In this document: positions 15,136-21,626 of the stretch, in pieces
How positions within the stretch are numbered: position 1 is the stretch's first letter
How the letters are laid out: each line of letters opens with the position of its first letter
DNA from: a virus
Virus record (IMG/VR): IMGVR_UViG_3300028891_000138
Coordinates: 1 to 21,626 of that record
DNA: 21,626 nucleotides
Reading direction: 5' to 3' (one strand)
The notes under the pieces: model-generated
Databases searched by the model: none
The model's input: the letters and a program-made list of their open reading frames with translations, nothing else
Told to the model about the DNA's origin: nothing
Position numbers and translations under genes: made by a program

Positions 15136-16082
15136 GGTTTAGAGGTGCTCCCTACAGATGGATTGGCAAGCTCACGAATGCGAGAGTTGACGTTGACGTT
15201 CCAGATGCTGTTTACAGTGCATTTACTTTTGCTGGCTGGCTTCGAGGAACAAACTACGGAACTTTGTGTGCATTAGACTCTGATGGAAGCGCTGGTTCAG
15301 GCCTTGGTGTGAGAAGCGATGGCAAGCCCGAAGCTCAGCTCACAGACCAAGGCACAGTCAAGACAAGCATTGTTGGAAACGTTAGCGTGCTCGACGATGC
15401 TTGGCACTTCCTTGCCTTCACGTTTGACGGTTCTGTGTTGAAGTTGTTTGTAGATGGAGTGCTGGCCGCTTCACAAGACTATTCATACAGCGTGGTAGGC
15501 ACCTCATCTATTTGGAGAATTGGTGCTGGTACAGGCTCTCACTGGGGCAACCTCAACGACAAGGTTGCGGAGTGCATCTTCTTCGACCACGCTCTAAGCG
15601 ACAGTGAAGTGGAGGGTCTCTTCAAGTCGCCTCACAGCCCTCCTTCAGGAGCAGTGGCCTACGTCAGGTTCATCAAAGGAGAAGGCACTCCAGACGACGT
15701 CTCTGGCAACCCTGTTTCATACACTGGCACACTTGAGTGGCTATACGAGCCATTCACGTCTGGCAAGATAGTTGACATGCCTTGGGAGCCTAAGAGTGTG
15801 ACTAAGACTGTTAGCCGCAAGATGCAGGCCACGCCCATCTTCCAGGCCTATCCACTCTTGGTCAACATAGGTGTCGACAAGCTTGTTTACAGACTTGAGT
15901 ACGTCTTGGATGACGACACGATTGTTTCTGACTTGGAGACACTTGTTGAGCTTGACTCTGAGCAGCCACTGTGGGTCGATGGAGTCATTAAGGGCTTCTA
16001 TTATTGCCAGAGGTTTGACTATGTTAAGAAGCCGCCCAAGTATTATGTTTGTAGATTAGATTTGTGGCAGGTGAAAGTATGA
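15132..16082 (+). CDS. Distal tail-like protein with LamG domain
   Basis: Encodes 316 residues. Residues about 16-207 are a LamG/concanavalin-type sandwich: FTFAGWLRG, DDAWHFLAFTFDG, LKLFVDGVLAA and the closing FFDHALSDSEVEGLF are its standard strands. Residues about 211-316 form a separate beta-rich domain (MPWEPKSVTKTVSRKM, LVNIGVDKLVYRLEYV). The position between tape measure and tail hub is that of a distal tail protein, so the C-terminal domain is likely the structural part and LamG an added sugar-binding module. That role is inference. ATG overlaps the tape measure stop (ATGA), and the next gene starts the same way. Confidence 0.72.
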   Translation: MRFRGAPYRWIGKLTNARVDVDVPDAVYSAFTFAGWLRGTNYGTLCALDSDGSAGSGLGVRSDGKPEAQLTDQGTVKTSIVGNVSVLDDAWHFLAFTFDGSVLKLFVDGVLAASQDYSYSVVGTSSIWRIGAGTGSHWGNLNDKVAECIFFDHALSDSEVEGLFKSPHSPPSGAVAYVRFIKGEGTPDDVSGNPVSYTGTLEWLYEPFTSGKIVDMPWEPKSVTKTVSRKMQATPIFQAYPLLVNIGVDKLVYRLEYVLDDDTIVSDLETLVELDSEQPLWVDGVIKGFYYCQRFDYVKKPPKYYVCRLDLWQVKV

Positions 16083-18076
16083 CAGCCTCTATCGTTATAG
16101 ACGGCAAGGAACATCGCTTTACAATCAAGTCTGCAAAATACGTTGACGGCGTGTTGAAAGTTGAGGGCTATACAGACTTGCAAGTCTTCAAGCAACTCTC
16201 ACTTGGCAAGGAAGTCGAGCTTAAACTTGAAGGCAAACATCTGCAGAACCTTTACGTTGCTTATATGGACGTAGTCTCGAAGAAGACAGTGTTATGGGCC
16301 AAAGCCAAGAAGCTGGCAGGACTTCTATACGTAGACTCTTCCACCACTCCGCCCAAACTTAAATTCGAGAAGACAGACGCTGCTGACGCAATTGTCTCTG
16401 ACATCCTTTCAGGAACAGGCTTTTCAATTGGCTCGTGCCCATCCGACACCATCACCGTTGAATTCGACAACGACAATAAGATGTCAGCCCTTCAGAAGAT
16501 AGCTGACAGACTCGACGCAACGCTTTACTTCGATGACGATAAGCTCTACATCATCCAGTCAGGCCAAGACAAAGGCACAGTCTCCTGCGTTGTGGCAAAG
16601 ATAGAAAACGATGTCGAGACAGTCATCAACCGTGTCCACGCATACAGCAAGAAATGGGAGTACAAATGCATTGGCAATATCTGCCACCCCACACTACAGT
16701 CAGTGTACGTTTGTGTCGAAGACTCAGACAGCATCAGCAAATGGGGTGCAAGAGAACATCTCTTGAAAATCCCACTTGTCGGAAGCGAGACAGAGCTACA
16801 ACAGATAGCAAACGCTATCATACAAGAATACAAAGAACCTGCCAAAACATGTGAACTCATGATTAACCACAACGTTTACATGTCCAAGCTTTTGAAGCCA
16901 CTTGACACCATCTCCTTCAACTTTGAAGGAAACACATACACACTAAAAGTATCTGACATAGAGATTCGAGAATCTTACGTTAAACTTGTTGCGGGCTCCA
17001 AGAAAACGAGCATAGAAGACCTGATAAAAGAAATCCAGCAGAGACAACGTAGAACCAGGCCCTTCGAAGACGGCGAAGGCAAGCCGAGGTATCCATGCCT
17101 GACAGAAGACGGCTTCCTAAAAGCCTCAGCCATAGCCGAGCCTGGTGTGGGCCTGAGACCCGTACTCAGCTTTGACGGAGTGGACGACTTTGTGGAGCTT
17201 TCCCAAGGCTTCTACGACCCCTATAATGTCACATTCATGGCGTGGGTTCGACAAGAAAGTGAGAAGGCTGGCAAAGCACATATCGGAGGCGACTGGCTTA
17301 GCGACCCCGACAATCGGGGCTTCGACATTCTCTTCGTTGACTCCAGCTTTCTCCGAGTTGAGTTGAAGACTGGCTACTTTGATACGCCTGGTGGTTCTGT
17401 TACTTGGGGCAAGTGGCACCACATAGCCATAAGGTACTCCTCCGCTGAGCTTGGAAAGATTGAAGCATTCATTGATGGCAAGTTAGTTGCGTCTCACGAT
17501 TACACCGACGCGGTAAGCACCCAATCGCATCCTTTCTGCTTAGGCAAGAGAGGAGCGGGAGGCGATTACTGGAATGGCGTTATCGTAGGAGTGCTGTTCT
17601 ACAACAGAGCCCTTTCCGAAGATGAGATTCAGTGGAACTACCTGCATCCAGACAACCCTGTCAGAGACGGACTCGTCTTGTGGCTGAAGCTGGACGAAGG
17701 CGAGGGGACAAAAGTGTTTGACTACTCCGGCCAGAACAACGACGGCACAGTAAACGGTGCTACATGGACGCATGGCCATGTTCCTGTTGGCTTAGACTAT
17801 CCCACAAAAGTTGCTCCTCCAAGGCTGTTGCCTGGAATTCCAGCTGAGAAGGCTGACCCAGACTTTGGAACTACCGGCGATAGAATTTATGTCACCACTG
17901 ACACAATGTTTGAAACATCATCGACGTCATATGTTAAAGTGTGGGAAGTCGTGGCTGAAGCTGTCGACGACGTGAAAAACGCTATTACTAAGGTGGCCGC
18001 GTCCATTCGAGTGGGACCTGAGGGCGGAGGTGGGAGTAGTGCGCCACCTGGGTCTGAAAACTACTGTGCAATTTGA
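16079..18076 (+). CDS. Tail hub (Tal-like) protein with LamG domain
   Basis: Encodes 665 residues. The first ~325 look like a tail hub: an N-terminal sandwich (KEHRFTIKSAKYVDGVLKV), a helix-and-strand part with MSALQKIADRLDATLYFDDD, a motif widely seen in gp27/Tal-like hubs, and a final LLKPLDTISFNFEGNTYTL barrel strand. Residues about 362-565 are a LamG domain (LSFDGVDDFVELS, WGKWHHIAIRY, IEAFIDGKLVASHDY, GLVLWLKLDEGEG). About 100 C-terminal residues end in a glycine-serine-proline tail and may anchor further tail parts. ATG 16079 has AGGTGA five bases upstream and overlaps the previous stop. No endopeptidase motif is seen. Confidence 0.78.
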   Translation: MTASIVIDGKEHRFTIKSAKYVDGVLKVEGYTDLQVFKQLSLGKEVELKLEGKHLQNLYVAYMDVVSKKTVLWAKAKKLAGLLYVDSSTTPPKLKFEKTDAADAIVSDILSGTGFSIGSCPSDTITVEFDNDNKMSALQKIADRLDATLYFDDDKLYIIQSGQDKGTVSCVVAKIENDVETVINRVHAYSKKWEYKCIGNICHPTLQSVYVCVEDSDSISKWGAREHLLKIPLVGSETELQQIANAIIQEYKEPAKTCELMINHNVYMSKLLKPLDTISFNFEGNTYTLKVSDIEIRESYVKLVAGSKKTSIEDLIKEIQQRQRRTRPFEDGEGKPRYPCLTEDGFLKASAIAEPGVGLRPVLSFDGVDDFVELSQGFYDPYNVTFMAWVRQESEKAGKAHIGGDWLSDPDNRGFDILFVDSSFLRVELKTGYFDTPGGSVTWGKWHHIAIRYSSAELGKIEAFIDGKLVASHDYTDAVSTQSHPFCLGKRGAGGDYWNGVIVGVLFYNRALSEDEIQWNYLHPDNPVRDGLVLWLKLDEGEGTKVFDYSGQNNDGTVNGATWTHGHVPVGLDYPTKVAPPRLLPGIPAEKADPDFGTTGDRIYVTTDTMFETSSTSYVKVWEVVAEAVDDVKNAITKVAASIRVGPEGGGGSSAPPGSENYCAI

Positions 18077-18087
18077 GGTGACGTGAA

Positions 18088-18336
18088 GTGCCCACATGCT
18101 ACCTCAAGGTGACCGTTCAGTTGGGCGATGGGACAGAGGAGACTGTCTATGAGACTTCGACTACCAATACAGACTGGACTGACGTCGAGCAAGCTGTAAC
18201 TAAGATTGGTGCGTATAATCAGAAGGTTACTGTTAGGTTTTACCTGAAGACTGACGATTCAAATTACCCTGCCCAGATGTGTAACCCAATAGTGAGGGGG
18301 AGGAGATATGGCAGAAGGCTCCAAATCCCGACGTAG
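18088..18336 (+). CDS. Small beta-rich tail-region protein, unknown
   Basis: Encodes 82 residues that I do not recognise. The GTG 18088 is preceded by GAGGTGA (18075-18081) at good spacing, and the gene follows the hub with a short gap. The body alternates hydrophobic and polar residues (YLKVTVQLGDGTEETVYET, VTVRFYLKTDD), consistent with a small beta sandwich, and the C-terminus is basic. It overlaps the next gene by 29 bases. A minor tail component is the likeliest role from position only. Confidence 0.6.
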   Translation: MPTCYLKVTVQLGDGTEETVYETSTTNTDWTDVEQAVTKIGAYNQKVTVRFYLKTDDSNYPAQMCNPIVRGRRYGRRLQIPT

Positions 18337-18547
18337 AACACATGTGCGGATTACTTGGGACCTCTATGACTTAGTGAGAGAGGTGATGCCCCGAACGCCA
18401 GTCGTCATTCGGCGAAAATTTATGCCATCTCTTCACGTTGAGTTCAATGCTCCTCTCTCCGAAGAAGAGAAGGAAGAACTCAGGCAGAAGATACGGCGGC
18501 TGCACGGAAAGAGAGTCAATGTGTTGATTTGGGATGACGAGGAGTAG
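18308..18547 (+). CDS. Small basic protein, unknown
   Basis: Encodes 79 residues, unrecognised. GGGGGAGGAG stands directly upstream of ATG 18308, a strong ribosome-binding site. The N-terminus is basic (SKSRRRTHVRIT), the middle has RKFMPSLHVEFNAPLS, and a charged helix (SEEEKEELRQKIRRLHGK) precedes an acidic end. It is the last gene of the + strand block and lies tail-to-tail with the beta-propeller gene, 41 bases apart. No clear terminator is seen between them. Confidence 0.6.
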   Translation: MAEGSKSRRRTHVRITWDLYDLVREVMPRTPVVIRRKFMPSLHVEFNAPLSEEEKEELRQKIRRLHGKRVNVLIWDDEE

Positions 18548-18588
18548 TTGCCGAGTTGATAGTCAATGCAAATGGCTTGAAGGCTGAT

Positions 18589-19992
18589 TCACTTCCTCAC
18601 AAATGTCACTATAATCTTCCAATTAGAGCCCGACCCTGCTGTTGTTCGCTTTCCAAAGACTCTTAGTGCTACCCACTTCGAGTCTACTATTACATTCTTT
18701 ATTGCCCCACTATCTACAGTTCCATAGTCTACCATGTCCCAGTGAGAAGGCCAGTCGCCCTCAATTAAGAACATCATCTTTGTACCTCGAATTTCATAGT
18801 CTAACGGATTTTCGCCTCGGTTTATGAATGTTATATACACCTCATCCCACTCAAAAGTTTCTAAGGGAGGGTCGTAGTAGGTTCCTTCATCGCCTGGGTC
18901 ATGGTCTTGAGCCAAGCAGAACCAGAGTGTCGTCTTTCGAGGCCAGTGTGTTATCTCGATGACTTTGCTGGCCCACTTGCCACTTGCGTCCACTGCACCT
19001 ACGGTGCCCCACAGTGTAGGAAACACGTGGAACGTTTCCATTAAGCCGTAAGTTGTTGGCCTGTAAATCCACTTGGGAAATCCGTCAGTTTGTGGCTTCA
19101 TGAAGCCCCATCTAGGTCTACAGTTTCTGTCGATTGCCACTATTCCTCCACCAGCTTCAAACCCTATGACTGTAAGATTCCCTTCAAGCTCAACTAAGCC
19201 AAGTCTAAATGCACTATGTGGCTTCATCGTGAAAAACACATTTAATCCTCCAAACGCGCCTGCACGCCAGACAATCTCTCCGTCGCTGTCTCTTAGCTCG
19301 TAGACGCCAGTAGATTCCCAGTTGCCTGCGACTAAATAGTCTCCTCCAAAGCTGTTGCTATGTCCTCCAGAGGTCGTTGTGCCCTCAACCACACTAATCT
19401 TGGCTGGGTCTCCTATGTCTGCTCTTTCCCAAATCACCGAACCGTCGAACCCCACTTTTCTAACAAAATCCTCTCCATAGTTGGTGATGATAAAGCCTGC
19501 TTTGTCTTTCGCCAGCAAAATGTCATGTGCCCAGTCAGCGTCAGGTTGAGTAAGAGTCCATTTCACTTCTTTCTTGTCCCTGTCAATCAGAATCCATCTA
19601 TTATCTCTGTCTGCACAGATGATGTCGCCCGCCTCCGCTCCAATGTCGGGCACGTCCTCAAGTAGCATTCGAGCGACGTGGGGATTACTGCTCATAGTGG
19701 TTCCTGGAACCGTAAACTCCCACTCAATCTCCCTGTTCCTCAGGTCGTATATGAATGCTGAGCGTCGAATATGTGGGTCTGCCATCATCAGTTTTTCTCT
19801 TCCATCACGTGGGTCTACGACATGCTCAGCAAAGTGAGGCATGTAGCCATACTTGTAGAACAGTATGTTGTACTCGAAGTCGCCGAAGCCCATACGCTTG
19901 TAATAGTATTTCCCAAGTTCATCTCTTAGTATCCGCCTTACAGTTTCTTCGAATGGTGAGCTACTTGAAACCGATTTCACTTCTATTGTCAT
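18589..19992 (-). CDS. Beta-propeller protein, probable tail fibre or receptor-binding protein
   Basis: Encodes 467 residues. From about residue 75 to 345 the chain repeats short units, each a strand ending in an aromatic-plus-charged turn: FIYDLRNREIEWEF, WILIDRDKKEVKWTL, VRKVGFDGSVIWE, VYELRDSDGEIVWR and GIVAIDRNCRPRWGF. The recurring D-x-x-G/K-x-x-x-W pattern is that of PQQ-like or arylsulfotransferase-like propeller blades. Residues about 384-467 form a separate beta sandwich, possibly the attachment or binding domain. No enzyme motif is evident. Location beside tail genes suggests a virion surface role, which is inference. Its start overlaps the previous gene by ATGA. Confidence 0.68.
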   Translation of the reverse strand: MTIEVKSVSSSSPFEETVRRILRDELGKYYYKRMGFGDFEYNILFYKYGYMPHFAEHVVDPRDGREKLMMADPHIRRSAFIYDLRNREIEWEFTVPGTTMSSNPHVARMLLEDVPDIGAEAGDIICADRDNRWILIDRDKKEVKWTLTQPDADWAHDILLAKDKAGFIITNYGEDFVRKVGFDGSVIWERADIGDPAKISVVEGTTTSGGHSNSFGGDYLVAGNWESTGVYELRDSDGEIVWRAGAFGGLNVFFTMKPHSAFRLGLVELEGNLTVIGFEAGGGIVAIDRNCRPRWGFMKPQTDGFPKWIYRPTTYGLMETFHVFPTLWGTVGAVDASGKWASKVIEITHWPRKTTLWFCLAQDHDPGDEGTYYDPPLETFEWDEVYITFINRGENPLDYEIRGTKMMFLIEGDWPSHWDMVDYGTVDSGAIKNVIVDSKWVALRVFGKRTTAGSGSNWKIIVTFVRK

Positions 19993-20297
19993 TTTCTCAC
20001 ATCCTCTAGGAACATTACAAGTATCTGGCCAAACGTTCTAACTTCACCATTCCTCCGGCCTTCAAGCTCTCCAACACCGACGCCAACTGCATCTGTGTCA
20101 GAAGCGGTTAAAGTGACTCTTGCTTTGCCTTCGGGAGGGTTCCAGACTTCACATTCTCTCTCCAACACGGTTGTCTCTCCGATTTTGACGGCGAAGAAGA
20201 CTTGCCATTCGGTTAAGTCGATTGGCTGGCCCTCAAGGTCTTTGACTGTAAACTCCAAGGTTGGCGTGTCACCTCTATACAACATTAACCGTTTCAT
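19989..20297 (-). CDS. BppU N-terminal-like baseplate protein
   Basis: Encodes 102 residues. It opens with LYRGDTPTLEFTVKDLEG, then PIDLTEWQVFFAVK and GKARVTLTASDTDAVG, the strand pattern of the Ig-like N-terminal domain of baseplate upper proteins (BppU/DUF2479), which links tail fibres to the baseplate. Here the domain stands alone, so a separate gene product would connect to the beta-propeller encoded next. It overlaps both neighbours by ATGA, showing one operon. Confidence 0.72.
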   Translation of the reverse strand: MKRLMLYRGDTPTLEFTVKDLEGQPIDLTEWQVFFAVKIGETTVLERECEVWNPPEGKARVTLTASDTDAVGVGVGELEGRRNGEVRTFGQILVMFLEDVRK

Positions 20298-20761
20298 TCA
20301 AGCTCCCTCCACATAACTAACATTCTATAGTCAACCGCGTTTGAAGCGTCTCCGTTTTTAAACTTGATTTTGCAGCCATTTTTGAATGAATGGTTTAGTT
20401 CGAGGCACATGCTGTACACGTAGCTGCTGTCATCCCATTTATGTATGAAGGCTTTCTGTGAGTATCTTCCGAAGTCGCCCCACTGGAGTTCATGCACTTC
20501 CCAAGGCGAGACATGTTCTATTGTTTCGCCGTCGCTCTCAACTATGATTCTGCTGTCATGAGCGGCGGCAGAAGCTGCACGTCCATCTATACTCACACTA
20601 ACCAAGACTACGACGCCTCTTCCTTCGATTGACAGTACTTCTACGGTTTCTCCTGCTGGACACGAGCCAGTCAAATATTTTGTGTGGCACTTGCCGTAGA
20701 GTGTCTTGTGTAAGTTTTCGAAGAATGTTCTCTCTCTAAAACCAACTATGATGCCCGACAT
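20294..20761 (-). CDS. Unknown beta-rich protein of the adhesin operon
   Basis: Encodes 155 residues from ATG 20761; the frame is open further upstream to 20860, but that start would overlap the previous gene by 65 bases. I do not recognise a family. Hydrophobic strands dominate (GETVEVLSIEGRGVVVLVSV, AVDYRMLVMWREL), with cysteines at CHTKYLTGSC and MCLEL. The composition suits a jelly-roll or beta sandwich like other virion surface parts. It overlaps the BppU-like gene by ATGA, so it likely acts with it. No clear ribosome-binding site is seen. Confidence 0.58.
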   Translation of the reverse strand: MSGIIVGFRERTFFENLHKTLYGKCHTKYLTGSCPAGETVEVLSIEGRGVVVLVSVSIDGRAASAAAHDSRIIVESDGETIEHVSPWEVHELQWGDFGRYSQKAFIHKWDDSSYVYSMCLELNHSFKNGCKIKFKNGDASNAVDYRMLVMWRELE

Positions 20762-20795
20762 CACATGTAAACATAGAAGGTACTCATTGTTATAT

Positions 20796-21254
20796 TCAAG
20801 ACCATAGACGCAGACGCTTCGCTTGTTCTTCGAGCCACTTCTTGTCAGCAGAGTATCCAAGCTTAGTTAACTTGGCACAAAGTGCTTCACAAAGAGGCCA
20901 AGCAGCATCCACATCGAAGTTCATGGCAACCAGAATCTCGTTTATCTCAGAGATGATTGCAGCCACCTTCTTACTCGTCTCAATTTTACGATACAATTCT
21001 TCCTCCTCCTTTAACTTTTCTTCAAGAAGAGACTTTCTCTGCTCAAGCTCCTTCAAGTGAGCCCTCAAAGCAGAGATTGAAGCTTCGAGGCGAGAAATCT
21101 CTTCTCTCAACTGTTGAATAGTGTAAGACGACACGTGGATGCCCTCAAGAAAGTCTTCGAGAAGCTTCTTTACAAGTGCTGAGCGATTTTCGATGCCTCG
21201 CTTCTTCAACTCTTCGATAATCCACTCAGGTAGATACACAGACACTATGCTCAA
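20796..21254 (-). CDS. Ribbon-helix-helix protein with long coiled coil
   Basis: Encodes 152 residues. The N-terminus is a ribbon-helix-helix DNA-binding fold: a strand (SIVSVYLPEWIIEELKKRG) then helices with NRSALVKKLLEDFLEG. A coiled coil follows (about 45-95, QQLREEISRLEASISALR), then a helical C-terminal domain. It is probably a dimeric regulator, with the coil as extended dimer interface. TTG 21254 is preferred over the upstream ATG 21302: it overlaps the previous stop as TTGA, has AGGTGAG upstream, and starts right at the fold. A regulator placed ahead of adhesin genes could control them or the late genes. Confidence 0.72.
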   Translation of the reverse strand: MSIVSVYLPEWIIEELKKRGIENRSALVKKLLEDFLEGIHVSSYTIQQLREEISRLEASISALRAHLKELEQRKSLLEEKLKEEEELYRKIETSKKVAAIISEINEILVAMNFDVDAAWPLCEALCAKLTKLGYSADKKWLEEQAKRLRLWS

Positions 21255-21626
21255 CGCAGACTCACCTTCCCTTCCTGCAACTTCAAAATCCTGTTTCGAC
21301 AAAGAGTGTAGATGAGGTTAGTCGACTTAGCGTAGTCGATGCCGAAGTCCAGCAGCCTCTCCCTGAGATGCTCGAGGTACATCGAGCCTCCATGTTCACG
21401 CAAGATTGAGATTATCTGAGCAAACTCTGTTCCTTTTCTGATTTGGTCTCTCCAGAAGAAAGCCATTTTCACAAGACGCTTTGCCTCATCATCGATTGTC
21501 ACGTAGAGTTCCTTCTCCAAGTCAGATGACATTACGAAATAGCCCAGCAATATCCTCTCAGCAAGCACCTCCTCAAAATGCAAGATGTGAAGCTCATCAA
21601 AGAACTTATAGACTTCCTTTTCGAAG
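21251..21626 (-). CDS. Winged-helix-like protein, partial at window edge
   Basis: The frame is open from the stop at 21251 to the last base, so the start lies outside the window; 124 residues are visible. The TTG at 21583 is only one internal candidate. The C-terminal half (EFAQIISILREHGGSMYLEH, then DYAKSTNLIYTLCRNRILKL) reads as helix-turn-helix plus wing, as in archaeal winged-helix regulators. The N-terminal half is acidic and helical. It overlaps the ribbon-helix-helix gene by TTGA, so the two are co-translated. DNA binding is likely; the target is unknown. Confidence 0.6.
   Translation of the reverse strand, partial: FEKEVYKFFDELHILHFEEVLAERILLGYFVMSSDLEKELYVTIDDEAKRLVKMAFFWRDQIRKGTEFAQIISILREHGGSMYLEHLRERLLDFGIDYAKSTNLIYTLCRNRILKLQEGKVSLR

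Noticed and set aside
20764-20860. Longer N-terminus of the unknown beta-rich protein
   Set aside because: It would overlap the ribbon-helix-helix gene by 65 bases, far more than the 4-base overlaps used elsewhere in this operon, and its first 33 residues look random.
1-21626. tRNA genes, integrase, insertion sequences
   Set aside because: No cloverleaf-like sequence, recombinase motif or terminal inverted repeats were recognised on either strand; a dedicated search could still find a tRNA fragment.

Overview
The window reads as part of a tailed double-stranded DNA virus or provirus (HK97-fold head, long-tail type) that probably infects an archaeon. The archaeal reading is inference. It rests on TATA-like boxes centred about 27 bases upstream of start codons that lack a Shine-Dalgarno sequence (7716 and 11789), T- or pyrimidine-rich ends of transcription units without an obvious hairpin, GTG/TTG starts, and AGG/AGA/ATA-rich codon use. 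No integrase, replication gene, tRNA or CRISPR array is visible, so virus versus provirus is open.

Layout. Bases 1-351 hold no cytosine at all on the + strand and no convincing gene. A heptameric ACGTCTC-type repeat (404-459) follows, then the packaging genes: small terminase (550-996), large terminase (993-2393) and a portal split across two frames (2395-2586 and 2588-3547). Between portal and capsid maturation genes sits an unusual DNA-processing pair: a metallo-beta-lactamase-fold protein with an ASCH-like C-terminus (3609-4700), and a 979-residue protein (4697-7636) with a nucleotidyltransferase-like N-terminus, an ATP-dependent DNA ligase core and two LigD-type phosphoesterase domains. 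The head block follows: protease-scaffold fusion, decoration protein and major capsid protein (7716-10158), each start preceded by a recognisable promoter or ribosome-binding site.

Next come a small coiled-coil membrane protein and the neck genes (10222-11666), a promoter region with five helically phased 11-bp repeats (11666-11717), the tail tube, a frameshifted tail assembly chaperone pair, the tape measure, a distal-tail-like protein and a tail hub. The last two both carry a LamG domain. Two small unknown genes end the + strand block at 18547.

From 18589 to the window edge genes run on the - strand as one tightly overlapping set: winged-helix protein (partial), ribbon-helix-helix coiled-coil protein, unknown beta-rich protein, BppU-like protein and a beta-propeller protein. 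The last three are probable baseplate or host-recognition parts.

The + strand genes together make and fill a capsid and build a tail. The ligase/MBL pair is the outlier and the best candidate for something undescribed. Reading the window by eye I found no GATC tetranucleotide anywhere, which suggests pressure from a GATC-specific restriction system.
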